A stretch of DNA of 64,000 nt from Sporocytophaga sp. (lineage in GTDB: Bacteria; Bacteroidota; Bacteroidia; Cytophagales; Cytophagaceae): NCBI GenBank assembly GCA_024707265.1, contig JANQAB010000004.1:1-64000 (forward strand). The letters run 5' to 3'. Every line of letters starts with the position of its first letter. Within the stretch, counting starts at the first letter, position 1. Under the pieces are notes generated by a model. It did not search any database. It was given only the letters and a program-made list of their open reading frames with translations, and was not told the DNA's origin. Positions 17,572 to 27,282 of the stretch are shown here, piece by piece. A program made the translations under genes and the position numbers.

Positions 17572-18360
17572 ATGTCTAAGAAAAATATATATCAGGTTGA
17601 TGCATTTACAGATGTGGCATTCAAAGGAAATCCTGCTGGTGTGATGATCCTGGATAGTCCAATGGAAGAACAATTGATGCAGAAGATTGCTAATGAAATG
17701 AATCTTGCAGAAACAGCCTTTGCATATCCCGTTAATGATGGATACAATCTCAGATGGTTTACTCCGGAAAAAGAAGTAAAACTATGCGGACATGCAACTC
17801 TGGCTACGGCGCATATTATGTGGCAGGCAGGATTTATAAAGTCAGATAAAATATATTTTCATACATTATCAGGAATCCTATCCGCAGAGAAAGTAGGAGA
17901 TCATATTCAGCTGAACTTCCCTGCTATCAAAGGAAGTAACACTAATACCAAAGAATTGGTAAAGGCCCAGCTCGGAGTTGATCTGATTGGTTTTGCAGAA
18001 TCAGATCAAGGGTATATGGTGATTGAGCTTAATAGTAGCAATGAAGTAAAAAACTTCCATCCTGATTCAGAAAAATTATTAAAGATTGGTGATTTTGTTG
18101 TGATCATTACGGCAAGAGATAAAGAATATGATTTTGTCTCAAGGGTCTTCGCACCCGCCTTTGGAATTGATGAAGATCCTGTGACGGGTTCTGCGCATTG
18201 TATGCTTGCTACTTACTGGAGTCATGTTCTGGAAAAGAATTTATTCAATGCTTATCAGGCTTCCAAAAGGGGAGGACAAATTAAAGTATTACTTGATAAT
18301 GATCGGGTCTACCTCACGGGTAAAGCTGTAACAGTTATAAAGGGAGAAATCTTATTTTGA
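17572..18360 (+). CDS. PhzF family phenazine-biosynthesis-like isomerase
   Basis: A 262-aa protein with all the PhzF-family blocks: YQVDAFTDVAFKGNPAGVMI near the start, NLAETAFAYP carrying the catalytic Glu (NxxET), LRWFTPEKEVKLCGHATLAT, and DPVTGSAHCMLATYW near the end. The family shares a diaminopimelate-epimerase-like two-lobed fold. Most members outside phenazine clusters have no known substrate, and no phenazine genes are present here. Its stop overlaps the stop of the convergent TonB receptor gene by 9 bp. Confidence 0.9.
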   Translation: MSKKNIYQVDAFTDVAFKGNPAGVMILDSPMEEQLMQKIANEMNLAETAFAYPVNDGYNLRWFTPEKEVKLCGHATLATAHIMWQAGFIKSDKIYFHTLSGILSAEKVGDHIQLNFPAIKGSNTNTKELVKAQLGVDLIGFAESDQGYMVIELNSSNEVKNFHPDSEKLLKIGDFVVIITARDKEYDFVSRVFAPAFGIDEDPVTGSAHCMLATYWSHVLEKNLFNAYQASKRGGQIKVLLDNDRVYLTGKAVTVIKGEILF

Positions 18361-18371
18361 TTTCTCCTTCT
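18341..18371. terminator. Hairpin spanning the overlapping stops of phzF-like and TonB receptor genes
   Basis: GGAGAAATC (18343-18351) and GATTTCTCC (18359-18367) form a perfect 9-bp stem over the overlapping 3' ends of the two convergent genes. Confidence 0.6.
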
Positions 18372-20490
18372 TAAGAGATGTCCTTAAACCCATATAAATA
18401 TTTCTAGTGGGAGAGGGTTCAAAGTATCTTTGCCCTGCTGCATTGGGTATTACAGAGCTGGAATAATTTCTGTTAAATAGATTATTTATACCTCCAAAGA
18501 TATTAAAAGCTAGTGAACCTGCTTCAAATGTATAGCCAACCTTTGTGTCAAATGTCCAATAATTTTTATTAATATATGCACCGGTACTTGCAGATCCTGG
18601 CTCAAAGCCGTTTAGATCGTTGGTATAGACTTTTCCGTTCCATTGTCCGCTCATTTCAAAAATGAAATTTTTAACCGGGATAAAAGAAAAACCGGAATGA
18701 ACTCTATGATTGGCTGTTCCAGGTACTTTATTCCCTTTCAGCTGAAGTATTTGCCCCTTGGAGTTGTATTGATAATCAACAAAGGTATAATCCATTAAGG
18801 TATAATTCAGATTTAATTTTAATCCTCTTACAGGTGTTACAAATCCGCTTATCTCTAATCCCTTGTTCTGTGTCGCTGCTGCGTTTCGGTAAAAGACCTG
18901 ATCGCCTCCTGAACTTGTCTGGTAGGGTATAAGCTGATTGTTGGTCCTTACATAAAAAGCTGCCACATCGATGTAATATAGAGTTTTGAATATTCTGATC
19001 CCTGCCTCGCCGCTACGCGTTCTTTCAGGTTGGAGCTGTTTGTTGAAGCCACTGCCGTTTACATTATTGCTAAATTCATTTGCAGTAGGTGTTTGAAAGG
19101 ATGTTGAAAAATTGGAATAAATATTTGAATATTCATTCACCTTATATGTAAGACCAGCTCCGGGATTTAATTTATTAAAGGTCTTGCTGCCAGACTGGTT
19201 AATCGAATCTGTCAATTGATCTTTTACTGAAAAGTTAATCAAATCATATCTTAATGCAAGTGTCAGTTTTAGTCTTTGTCTTTCAATATCGGAAAGGACA
19301 TATAATCCTCCGTTATGGATATGTTCATTCTGTTTTAAAAGAAGCTTTCCTTTTGCTACAGCTGAAATGAGATCTTGTATTGGAAGGTCTGCCAGATCTT
19401 TATCCGTAACACCTTTATTCTCAAATTCAGAACGTTTATCAGATTGAAACTCATAATCTATCCCTGTTCTTATGTTTATGAAAGTTTTATCCAGATCAAT
19501 TTTTTTGATATAGGCAAATCTGGCACCTCCTGAATGTCTTGTAAGATCAATATATCTTCCTATAAGAGGATTGTTGAGCTTTCTGCCAATATAATAGACT
19601 GAAAGATCAAGCTCCTGATTGTCGGATAACTTTTTTGTCAGATTTATACCACTGATTGCCTGAAGCAATGTTTTACCGCTGGCATTTTTCTTAATAGCCA
19701 TTCTGGTCTTTTGCGGATCAGCAGTTTCTGCATACGTTAATCCTGAAGGATTGTAGAGATAGGGAGCGTAGTAGATATTCTGGATGAAAGAAAGTGTATA
19801 GTTTTTTTTCAATTTCTTTTTCAAAGCCATGTTCAACGTATAAAAACGTGCATTTGAAAATTCTCTGTAGCCTTTGATATCTGTAACATTGCCACTTACC
19901 AGAAGAGATGATTTATTATTGGCTTTACTAAATTGGAGGCCAGCTTTAAATAGGCCGTAAGAACCTGAAATAAGATAATTCTCAAAAGAGTATCCTCTTT
20001 GAGCAGGAAGGTCAGATTTAAGATAAATCACGCCTCCGGAAGAATTTCCATAGATCTGGGATGATGGGCCTCTTAAAACTTCTATAGATGAAATGGAATA
20101 CAAATCTGCTCCGGTTAGTTGAGTTGTTCCATCTGCAGAGGTAAGCGGAATCCCATCCAGAAACACTTTTATATTTCTCAAGCCAAATGCAGATCTGCTT
20201 CCCTGACCTCTGATAATAATTCTTTCTCCCTGAGCAAAATTATTTCTGTTTTGAACAAATACCCCGGGCACATTTCTTAAAGCATCTTCCATAAATATCC
20301 CGGTCCTGCTTGTTTGAAACTGTTCTTTGCCTATGAGGGTCGTGGCTGAAGGTATTGACTTAAGATCAGAATTGGTTCTGCTTGCTTTGATTTCAATAGT
20401 AGCCAAAGAATCAGAGCTCATCTGTGCTTTTAAAGACAACGTTTGGAGAGCAAAGATTAAAATGATAATGTTTCTTATAGATATCTGCAT
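18352..20490 (-). CDS. TonB-dependent outer-membrane receptor
   Basis: From the ATG at 20490 (MQISIRNIIILIFALQTLSL, signal peptide ending KAQ) the protein is about 712 aa. The plug domain is clear (FMEDALRNVPGVFVQNRNNF, RIIIRGQGSRSAFGLRNIKV, SSIEVLRGPSSQIYGNSSGG), followed by a long beta-barrel ending NIYMGLRTSLKKEKSK. SDSLATIEIKASRT is the TonB-box region. FecA/BtuB-like architecture implies uptake of a siderophore, cobalamin or similar ligand; the ligand cannot be read from sequence. No SusD partner or siderophore genes are next to it. Confidence 0.93.
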   Translation of the reverse strand: MQISIRNIIILIFALQTLSLKAQMSSDSLATIEIKASRTNSDLKSIPSATTLIGKEQFQTSRTGIFMEDALRNVPGVFVQNRNNFAQGERIIIRGQGSRSAFGLRNIKVFLDGIPLTSADGTTQLTGADLYSISSIEVLRGPSSQIYGNSSGGVIYLKSDLPAQRGYSFENYLISGSYGLFKAGLQFSKANNKSSLLVSGNVTDIKGYREFSNARFYTLNMALKKKLKKNYTLSFIQNIYYAPYLYNPSGLTYAETADPQKTRMAIKKNASGKTLLQAISGINLTKKLSDNQELDLSVYYIGRKLNNPLIGRYIDLTRHSGGARFAYIKKIDLDKTFINIRTGIDYEFQSDKRSEFENKGVTDKDLADLPIQDLISAVAKGKLLLKQNEHIHNGGLYVLSDIERQRLKLTLALRYDLINFSVKDQLTDSINQSGSKTFNKLNPGAGLTYKVNEYSNIYSNFSTSFQTPTANEFSNNVNGSGFNKQLQPERTRSGEAGIRIFKTLYYIDVAAFYVRTNNQLIPYQTSSGGDQVFYRNAAATQNKGLEISGFVTPVRGLKLNLNYTLMDYTFVDYQYNSKGQILQLKGNKVPGTANHRVHSGFSFIPVKNFIFEMSGQWNGKVYTNDLNGFEPGSASTGAYINKNYWTFDTKVGYTFEAGSLAFNIFGGINNLFNRNYSSSVIPNAAGQRYFEPSPTRNIYMGLRTSLKKEKSK

Positions 20491-20850
20491 AGTCAAGTTG
20501 CTAAAGATATAAAAAGCCTGGTAAAATATCGTTTTCTCTAATTGTTGGTGGTATGAAACCAAAAACAATTTTTCATATACTATTCAGGATATTAAGGAAA
20601 TAAAATCAATGAACCTCATTCAAATGGCCACTCTGGTGGTATTCTGGCCGATTGGAAAAATATACAATTGGTAAATGATATATCTTTACATTCCATTAAG
20701 CCACCAGATGGAAAAACATTAATCAATTCATTTAGTAATTCATCAAAATAGTTTTGTACATACGAAAAGTAAAAAACTAACAGGAAGGTTTACTTATACG
20801 ATTTTTTTTTTTTTTTGTTTATAAAAATCTACTTAACCGATAGGATTTAT
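20491..20850. other. Divergent intergenic region, 360 bp
   Basis: Lies between the divergent TonB receptor gene and the sterol-desaturase operon and must hold both promoters. It contains a long T run (20801-20817), itself a likely length-variable tract. I see no coding frame. Confidence 0.4.
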
Positions 20851-21063
20851 ATGATTAAAGAATCGAGACTTCATATAGCACTTAGCGATGCTTGGTTGCT
20901 TATCAAAAAAATAGGAGTAACAGTATTGATATACCTTGCTCCGGTGGTCATTATAGCTGGAGGTCTGCTGCTTACAGCCAGTATTTTTCAGGAAGAGCAA
21001 GAAGCTCCGTCAAATATTAAAGTTGAATCAAAAGTTGAATCAAGTATTAACCTAAACGATTAA
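20851..21063 (+). CDS. Small single-pass membrane protein in the sterol-desaturase operon
   Basis: A 70-aa protein starting MIKESRLHIALSDAWLLIKK, with one strong membrane segment (VTVLIYLAPVVIIAGGLLLT) and an acidic/basic C-terminal tail. No domain is recognised. It is separated by 3 bp from the next small membrane gene and 191 bp before the desaturase, so the three form an operon. It could be an accessory or anchoring subunit of the oxidase; that is inferred from position only. Confidence 0.6.
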   Translation: MIKESRLHIALSDAWLLIKKIGVTVLIYLAPVVIIAGGLLLTASIFQEEQEAPSNIKVESKVESSINLND

Positions 21064-21066
21064 GCT

Positions 21067-21249
21067 ATGTCCGCACCAGATCCTTCAATCAGAAATAGAA
21101 TTATCAGGAATGCTCTGCTGAGTATAGTGTTGTACTCACTGCCTGTAGTGGCTTTGTTTTTATACCTGAAGGTCACAGGAGAAAAGCCATGGAAGAATAA
21201 AGACCAAAAAGCATATTATGGTCAATTTGACAAATATAAAAAGAAATAA
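21067..21249 (+). CDS. Second small single-pass membrane protein in the operon
   Basis: A 60-aa protein, MSAPDPSIRNRIIRNALLSI then a membrane segment (SIVLYSLPVVALFLYLKVTG) and a very basic tail ending FDKYKKK. It starts 3 bp after the preceding gene and ends 5 bp before the desaturase, so translation is likely coupled. No known family. Possibly a small partner of the desaturase-like enzyme. Confidence 0.6.
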   Translation: MSAPDPSIRNRIIRNALLSIVLYSLPVVALFLYLKVTGEKPWKNKDQKAYYGQFDKYKKK

Positions 21250-21254
21250 AAGCT

Positions 21255-22229
21255 ATGAAAGACATCTTTACATCAGTATTTGAAAACCTTAGCTCCTGGG
21301 GGCTACCTGTATTCCTTTTCGTATTAGGTATCGTAGAGTTTATTGTAGGAAGATATGATAAACATGACTGGGATGAAAATGAAAAAGCTACAGATTTAAT
21401 CTGTTATGCAGCTCCTAAGATATTGTTAGCTCCTGTTTTTGCTTTCTTCAGCCTTAAAGCTTTGCCTGTATTATTTCCGGGTATGATGGGGGTTTTTGCT
21501 TGGGTACCTTTCTGGTTCGGATTTGTTATCATAGCAGTGGCAGATGACCTTACTCAATACTGGTATCATCGTCTTCATCATGAAATTCCATGGTTGTGGA
21601 GATTTCACAGAACACACCATTCCGCAAATTATATGGGAATGGCCATGGCCAGCAGGCAAAATGTAATTTATACTGTTTTCTTTTCACAGACTTATGTAAC
21701 TGCAACATTGGTATTCCTTGGTCTTGGCTTCCCTGCTTTGTTCGTAAAAGTATTAAAATCGTTTATTACATTATCAGCTCATTCAAGTATTGCATGGGAT
21801 AAACCTTTTTATAAATACAGAATTTTGCATCCTATAGCATGGGTTCTTGAAAGACTAATCTCTACTCCTGCAACACATCATGCTCATCATGCAGATGCTA
21901 ATGATGGTGTGGGGCACTATAAAGGGAATTTTGGAAACATGTTCTTTATCTGGGATCTCATCTTCGGTACAGGACTTATAACAAGACAATATCCTGCAGG
22001 ATATGGTGTGAAGCACTATTTCAAAGAAGAATGGTACGTTCAGTTCTTATGGCCTTTCTTTAAATCGAAGAAAGTGGGAAGTGAACTGGCTTTAGGAGGT
22101 CCTGAATTCTACGACGAGGTCGGTGAGACTGGGGGATATACCGTTAAAGAACTTAAGAGTAAACTTCCTGAACCTGTATTACATGATGAACTTCTGGAGG
22201 AGCCTCAATATAATCAGGTAGCTGTTTAA
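21255..22229 (+). CDS. Sterol desaturase/fatty acid hydroxylase superfamily protein
   Basis: A 324-aa integral membrane di-iron oxygenase. The histidine boxes are all present: WYHRLHHE, WRFHRTHHSA and ATHHAHHAD, which matches the HxxxHH/HxxHH arrangement of PF04116. Hydrophobic stretches before and between the boxes form the membrane core. These enzymes hydroxylate or desaturate lipids with O2; candidates are sphingolipid, fatty-acid or carotenoid substrates. It closes a three-gene operon and is followed by a strong terminator. Confidence 0.9.
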   Translation: MKDIFTSVFENLSSWGLPVFLFVLGIVEFIVGRYDKHDWDENEKATDLICYAAPKILLAPVFAFFSLKALPVLFPGMMGVFAWVPFWFGFVIIAVADDLTQYWYHRLHHEIPWLWRFHRTHHSANYMGMAMASRQNVIYTVFFSQTYVTATLVFLGLGFPALFVKVLKSFITLSAHSSIAWDKPFYKYRILHPIAWVLERLISTPATHHAHHADANDGVGHYKGNFGNMFFIWDLIFGTGLITRQYPAGYGVKHYFKEEWYVQFLWPFFKSKKVGSELALGGPEFYDEVGETGGYTVKELKSKLPEPVLHDELLEEPQYNQVAV

Positions 22230-22262
22230 TATAAAAATAAATATTGGATGATCACTCCTAAT

Positions 22263-22312
22263 GTCCTTGTTCTGCCCATTACTCAGGAGCAGAACAAGGT
22301 TATTTTATTTTG
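22263..22312 (+). terminator. Strong hairpin terminator after the desaturase operon
   Basis: A perfect 11-bp stem, CCTTGTTCTGC (22265-22275) and GCAGAACAAGG (22289-22299), is followed by a T-rich stretch. It separates the desaturase operon from the RND efflux genes. Confidence 0.88.
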
Positions 22313-22350
22313 AATTTGAAATTTTAATCCACCACCAATTAAATTAAGCA

Positions 22351-23442
22351 ATGAGAAGATTTAAAATCTACTTCATTATAGCAACGATATTAAGTGCTTT
22401 GATATTTATAAAAGCAAAATTTTTTACATCAGATAAGGGAAAATCAACTACTACAAATAAAACTCCGGAAAAGCCATCTACTCCGGTTTCTGTATTCGTT
22501 GTAGGGAATGAAAGCATTGAACCTAAAGTTTATGCTACAGGTACCATACTTGCCAATGAAGCTACTGAACTGAAAGCTGAGGCAAGTGGAAGGGTGGTTT
22601 ATCTGAACCTACCTGAAGGTCAATTTGTAAAAAGCGGAACGCTTTTATTGAAAGTAAATGATGCTGAATATCAGGCTCAGTTAACAAAGCTGAAAGCTCA
22701 GATAAAACTTGCTTCCTCCAATGAAGAAAGACAACGTCAGCTATTGGAAATAAATGGTATTAGCAGACAGGAATATGACAATGCTCTGGCAACTCTTTTA
22801 ACTCTCAGAGCTGACAGCGCTTTTGTGCAAACACAGATCGCCAAAACAGAAATCAGAGCACCCTTTAACGGTTTGATAGGCATCCATTCTATTGGTCCGG
22901 GTGCGTATATAACCCCAGCTGTTACTGCTGCGTCTATTTACCAGACAGACCCTGTTAAAATTGAATTTTATCTTCCTGAGAAATATTCCGCTATCGTTAA
23001 GACTGGTGATCAGATTCAGTTTAGAGCTGAAGGTTTGAAAGATGTCTTTACTGCAAAAATAATTATAAAGGATCCTGCTGTAGATACAGATAGCAGAAGT
23101 ATCCGCTATCACGCAATTTGCACAAATACCGGTGGGAAGCTTTTACCGGGGACCTTCGTAAATGTTGAATTAAAACAAAATGAAAATTCTAAAACCTTAT
23201 TTGTTCCTACAGAAGCAATCGTTCCTGTGACTAATAATAAAATTGTCTTTGTTGTTAAGGATGGCATAGCTAAAGAAAAGATAGTCAAAACCGGTATCCG
23301 CACAGAAGATTTTCTTCAGATTATATCAGGTATTTCAGTTGGAGATTCGGTTGTGATCAATGGAAACTTCAGACTTAAGAATGAGGCTAAAGTTAAAGTC
23401 GTAAAGTCAAAAGAAAGAGTTGCAGTAAACAGAGAGGAATAG
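22351..23442 (+). CDS. RND efflux periplasmic adaptor (MexA/AcrA type)
   Basis: A 363-aa membrane-fusion protein. An N-terminal membrane anchor (FKIYFIIATILSALIFIKAK) precedes the barrel-sandwich halves (ATELKAEASGRVVYLNLPEG and TEIRAPFNGLIGIHSIGPGA) that flank an alpha-hairpin (LKAQIKLASSNEERQRQLLE). Beta-barrel and membrane-proximal domains follow. It would link the inner-membrane pump to an outer-membrane TolC-like channel. The pump gene starts 8 bp later; no channel gene is adjacent, so one must be supplied from elsewhere. Confidence 0.93.
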   Translation: MRRFKIYFIIATILSALIFIKAKFFTSDKGKSTTTNKTPEKPSTPVSVFVVGNESIEPKVYATGTILANEATELKAEASGRVVYLNLPEGQFVKSGTLLLKVNDAEYQAQLTKLKAQIKLASSNEERQRQLLEINGISRQEYDNALATLLTLRADSAFVQTQIAKTEIRAPFNGLIGIHSIGPGAYITPAVTAASIYQTDPVKIEFYLPEKYSAIVKTGDQIQFRAEGLKDVFTAKIIIKDPAVDTDSRSIRYHAICTNTGGKLLPGTFVNVELKQNENSKTLFVPTEAIVPVTNNKIVFVVKDGIAKEKIVKTGIRTEDFLQIISGISVGDSVVINGNFRLKNEAKVKVVKSKERVAVNREE

Positions 23443-23449
23443 CAGACTT

Positions 23450-26400
23450 ATGAGTTTATCAACAATAAGTATCAAGAGGCCTGTACTAGCCATTGTGATG
23501 AATCTTATCATTCTGTTTTTTGGCTTTATGGGATTCAGGGCACTTGGTATCCGGGAGTTTCCTGTTGTAGAAGCGCCAATGGTTTCCGTGCGGACTTCCT
23601 ATGCCGGGGCAAGCGCTGAGATCGTTGAGGCTCAGATTACTTATCCACTTGAAAAGGCTTTGAATGGTATTGAAGGCGTTAAGTCTATATCTTCTACCAG
23701 CAGCCTTGGTTCAAGTTCAATTTCAGTAGAGTTTAATCTTGATTCGGACCTCGAAACAGCTGCAAACGATGTCAGAGATAAGGTTTCTCAAACCTTGCGT
23801 TCTTTGCCTCAGGATCTGGATGCTCCTCCGGTGGTAAGCAAAGATGTGGGTGGAGAATATATCATTGTAATGACAGTTACCAATGATAAAATGACAGATC
23901 TTGAGTTGAATGATTATGTAGACAACATGATTCTGCCAAGACTTCAGACCATCAAAGGGGTTGGATATGTTTATCTTTTCGGAGAGAAGAAATATGCCAT
24001 GAGATTGTGGCTGGATCCGGTAAAGCTTGCTGCATTTAAAGTAACTCTTCAGGATGTAAGACTGGCATTGGATAAAGAGAATGTTGAGTTACCAACAGGA
24101 AGACTGGAAGGCAACAGAACGGAATTGACTGTAAAAGCCAGTGCAAAATTCAAGAATGAAACGGGCTTTAATAATATGATTATTAAAGCATCATCTGGCA
24201 AGGTTGTACGTCTGCAGGATGTAGGATATGCAAGATTGGGCGCTGAAAATGAAGAATCTGCTTTCAGAATCAATGATATTCCAAGTTTAGGCTGTTCCAT
24301 TGTTCCTCAGCCCGGAGCGAATCATACGGACATTGCAGAAGAATTCTATAAAAGATTTGAACAACTTCAGAATGAACTACCTCCTGATTTTAAGCTCGCC
24401 GTTTCAACTGATAATACAAAGTTTATTACAAAATCAATTACAGAGGTTACAGAAACTCTGATCATCGCAATTTTGCTGGTTGTTGTGATTATCTATCTGT
24501 TCTTCAGAGACTGGTCTATTGCACTGCGCCCTTTGATAGATATTCCGGTATCTCTGGTGGGAACATTTTTTATAATGTTCATTTTCGGTTTTTCTATCAA
24601 TGTACTTACACTGCTAGCTATAGTCCTTGCAACAGGATTGGTTGTGGATGATGGGATAGTTGTTACGGAGAATATCTTCAAGAAACTTGAACAGGGCATG
24701 TCCCCATTTGAGGCAGCTATAGAAGGTTCAAGGGAAATAACATTTGCGGTTATCTCTACTTCAATTACTCTTGCTGCTATATTCCTTCCGATCATATTCA
24801 TGGAAGGCTTTGTCGGAAAGCTGTTTAAGGAATTCGGAATTGTTGTATCATCTGCTGTTTTGATTTCAATTTTCGTGTCGCTGAGTCTAACTCCTATGCT
24901 AAATGCATGGCTGGTGCATGATCATACTAAGAAGAGCAGATTTTATACCTATTCGGAACCATTCTTTATCTGGTTGAATGCATCCTATGCAAAATCTCTT
25001 GATACCTTTTTCAAGCATCGCTGGTTAGCCTTTATTATTTTGGGAGTAGCGGTAGTAAGTACAGTTTTTATATGGAAGATCATTCCTGCTGAAGTTGCTC
25101 CTACAGAAGACAGAAGTATGTTGCGTATTACAATGACTTTACCGGAAGGTGCATCATATGAATATACAGACGAGTTCATGCAAAAGTATGTGCAACTGAT
25201 CCGTGATTCGATTCCTGAAAACAGACTTGTCATGGCTATTACTGCTTCCAGTCCGGGTGGTTCAAGTTCCGGTGGTGTTAATTCAGGTTTTTCAAGAATC
25301 CCATTAGTTGATCCTGATAAGAGGGACAGAAGCCAGCAGGAGATTGTAGATAAGATCAATCAGCTCGTGAAAAAGTTTCCAGAAGCTAAAGTTCAGGTGG
25401 GACAGGATCAGACTATCAATACAGGCGTTAGAGGGCTACCTGTACAATATGTAATTCAGGCTCCCGATTTTGAAAAGCTTGAGGAATATCTTCCGAAGTT
25501 TATGGATGAAGCTCAGAAAGATCCTACCTTTTCAATTGTGGATGTAAATCTAAAATTTAACAGGCCAGACATTCAAGTTCTTATAAACCGCGAAAAGGCC
25601 AGGGAAGTAGGAGTAAATGTGTCTGATATAGCTCAGACTTTACAGCTTGCTTTAAGTGGTCAACGATTCGGTTTCTTTTCTATGAATGGAAGGCAATATC
25701 AGGTCATAGGCCAGTTTGACAGAGTAAATAGAAATGAGTCTGTCGATTTGAAAAATATTTATGTAAGAAATACTTCCGGGAATTTAATTCAACTTGATAA
25801 TCTGGTAGAGTTTGAGGAGTCAAGCAGTCCGCCTCAGTTATTCAGATATAACCGGTATCAGGCTGCTACTATATCAGCAGGACTTGCTCCGGGTAAAACT
25901 ATTGGTGATGGTGTGAAGGCAATGAATGCTATTAAAGATAAAGTGCTGGATGATTCCTTTTCCACCGCGTTGATAGGTCAGGCAAGGGATTTCGCAGAGA
26001 GTTCATCCAATACATCTTACATCTTTGTACTGGCTTTGATTCTGGTATATCTAATTCTTGCTGCACAGTTTGAAAGTTTTGTAGATCCTTTCATCATCAT
26101 GCTTACTGTGCCTCTGGCAGTAGCCGGTGGTGTTATATCACTATGGTATTTTAACGAGACCAATAACATATTCAGTCAGATAGGGATGATTATGTTAATA
26201 GGCTTGGTAACAAAGAACGGTATCCTTATAGTCGAATTTGCCAATCATCTAAGAGAATCCGGAAGGGATGTGCGCACAGCTGCCCTGGAAGCCGCAAACG
26301 CAAGGTTAAGGCCGATATTAATGACAAGTCTGGCTACAGCATTAGGAGCATTGCCTATAGCGATTGCTTTTGGCGCTGCGGCAAAAAGCAGGATGGGAAT

Positions 26401-26563
26401 GGGGATTGTTATCGTAGGCGGATTAATGATATCATTATTGTTTACGCTTTATGTAATTCCTGCTATGTATACTTATCTTTCAAAAGATAAATCTGCTAAA
26501 AGGGTTAAAACACCGGTAAAGGAACCGGCTAAAGAAGAAAGTTTTGTAAGTGAAATTTTTTAA
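23450..26563 (+). CDS. RND multidrug efflux permease (AcrB/MexB type)
   Basis: A 1037-aa proton-driven pump of full family length. N-terminal MSLSTISIKRPVLAIVMNLI starts TM1. The proton-relay Asp pair is in LATGLVVDDGIVVTENIF, and the partner Lys in GLVTKNGILIVEFANHLRES. Two large periplasmic loops and two sets of transmembrane helices are visible (ILLVVVIIYLFFRDW, ALILVYLILAAQFESF). It follows the adaptor gene by 8 bp in an operon. Substrates are not predictable from sequence. It closely follows HAE1-type pump architecture. Confidence 0.96.
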   Translation: MSLSTISIKRPVLAIVMNLIILFFGFMGFRALGIREFPVVEAPMVSVRTSYAGASAEIVEAQITYPLEKALNGIEGVKSISSTSSLGSSSISVEFNLDSDLETAANDVRDKVSQTLRSLPQDLDAPPVVSKDVGGEYIIVMTVTNDKMTDLELNDYVDNMILPRLQTIKGVGYVYLFGEKKYAMRLWLDPVKLAAFKVTLQDVRLALDKENVELPTGRLEGNRTELTVKASAKFKNETGFNNMIIKASSGKVVRLQDVGYARLGAENEESAFRINDIPSLGCSIVPQPGANHTDIAEEFYKRFEQLQNELPPDFKLAVSTDNTKFITKSITEVTETLIIAILLVVVIIYLFFRDWSIALRPLIDIPVSLVGTFFIMFIFGFSINVLTLLAIVLATGLVVDDGIVVTENIFKKLEQGMSPFEAAIEGSREITFAVISTSITLAAIFLPIIFMEGFVGKLFKEFGIVVSSAVLISIFVSLSLTPMLNAWLVHDHTKKSRFYTYSEPFFIWLNASYAKSLDTFFKHRWLAFIILGVAVVSTVFIWKIIPAEVAPTEDRSMLRITMTLPEGASYEYTDEFMQKYVQLIRDSIPENRLVMAITASSPGGSSSGGVNSGFSRIPLVDPDKRDRSQQEIVDKINQLVKKFPEAKVQVGQDQTINTGVRGLPVQYVIQAPDFEKLEEYLPKFMDEAQKDPTFSIVDVNLKFNRPDIQVLINREKAREVGVNVSDIAQTLQLALSGQRFGFFSMNGRQYQVIGQFDRVNRNESVDLKNIYVRNTSGNLIQLDNLVEFEESSSPPQLFRYNRYQAATISAGLAPGKTIGDGVKAMNAIKDKVLDDSFSTALIGQARDFAESSSNTSYIFVLALILVYLILAAQFESFVDPFIIMLTVPLAVAGGVISLWYFNETNNIFSQIGMIMLIGLVTKNGILIVEFANHLRESGRDVRTAALEAANARLRPILMTSLATALGALPIAIAFGAAAKSRMGMGIVIVGGLMISLLFTLYVIPAMYTYLSKDKSAKRVKTPVKEPAKEESFVSEIF

Positions 26564-26656
26564 GTTCAAGTGAAGGTCAAGGGCGTGGGGCGGAGCCTCA
26601 CGTCCTGCTTTTTTAGATATATGCGTTGAATTATTTGTTGAGATCAGGCAGGAAAT

Positions 26657-26695
26657 AAAAAAAGCTCCCATAATCAGATTATGAGAGCTTTTTGA
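26657..26695. terminator. Bidirectional terminator between the RND operon and a small gene
   Basis: Arms AAAAGCTC...ATAATC and GATTAT...GAGCTTTT pair with a small internal mismatch; poly-A precedes and poly-T follows. It lies between the convergent ends at 26563 and 26727. Confidence 0.8.
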
Positions 26696-26726
26696 TTTTT
26701 GTAATAATGTTTCAGTTAAGAATAAT

Positions 26727-26924
26727 TTAAGACAATCTGATATTCAGAATTTCCTCTGTTGGCACCTCAATGCGGTGAAAATATTTCCGGAGTACAAGGG
26801 CTGTAATGTTTCCTTCCAGGTCTGTTTTGCTTCCGGTAAGCATTCCATCAGTCTTTCCACTAATGGTGCTTATAAACACATGCTTTCCATCGTTCTGCAA
26901 TGTGTACTCCTTAAAATCGATCAT
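26727..26924 (-). CDS. Small hypothetical protein (65 aa)
   Basis: A compact soluble protein, MIDFKEYTLQNDGKHVFIST then GKTDGMLTGSKTDLEGNITA and ending IEVPTEEILNIRLS. The pattern suggests a small beta-barrel or PRC-like fold, but I do not recognise a family. It is followed by the shared terminator. Probably real, judging by clean framing and terminator. Confidence 0.5.
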   Translation of the reverse strand: MIDFKEYTLQNDGKHVFISTISGKTDGMLTGSKTDLEGNITALVLRKYFHRIEVPTEEILNIRLS

Positions 26925-27282
26925 AGCAGTATATTTATTTATTAGACGAATAAAACCCCATTATATTTTAGAAAAGTAAATTCGATTTAATCAAATTCTA
27001 CTTCCTATAATTATATCTATTAAAGCGAACTACGTGCCAACATTGAAAACTGTTTTTATAGAGAACAATATTTGAGCTGTTTAGTCTTTAAATAAATTAT
27101 AACTTGTTGATTTTTAGTGGAATGATGGTAGGGGCGTTTCTGGCAGTTATTCTGTCAGATTGATAGGAAATTATCCTGAAGGTATTGTTTGAAAAAAGTT
27201 CCTTTAACAGGTAATAATTTTTACTTCTATTTAAGTGCTCTTTCTAAACTATTTCATTAATAGACTAAGTACCCTCTGATTG
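26925..27282. other. Intergenic gap of 358 bp, nothing recognised
   Basis: AT-rich, without a credible reading frame, strong hairpin or match to the window's repeat families. Confidence 0.35.
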
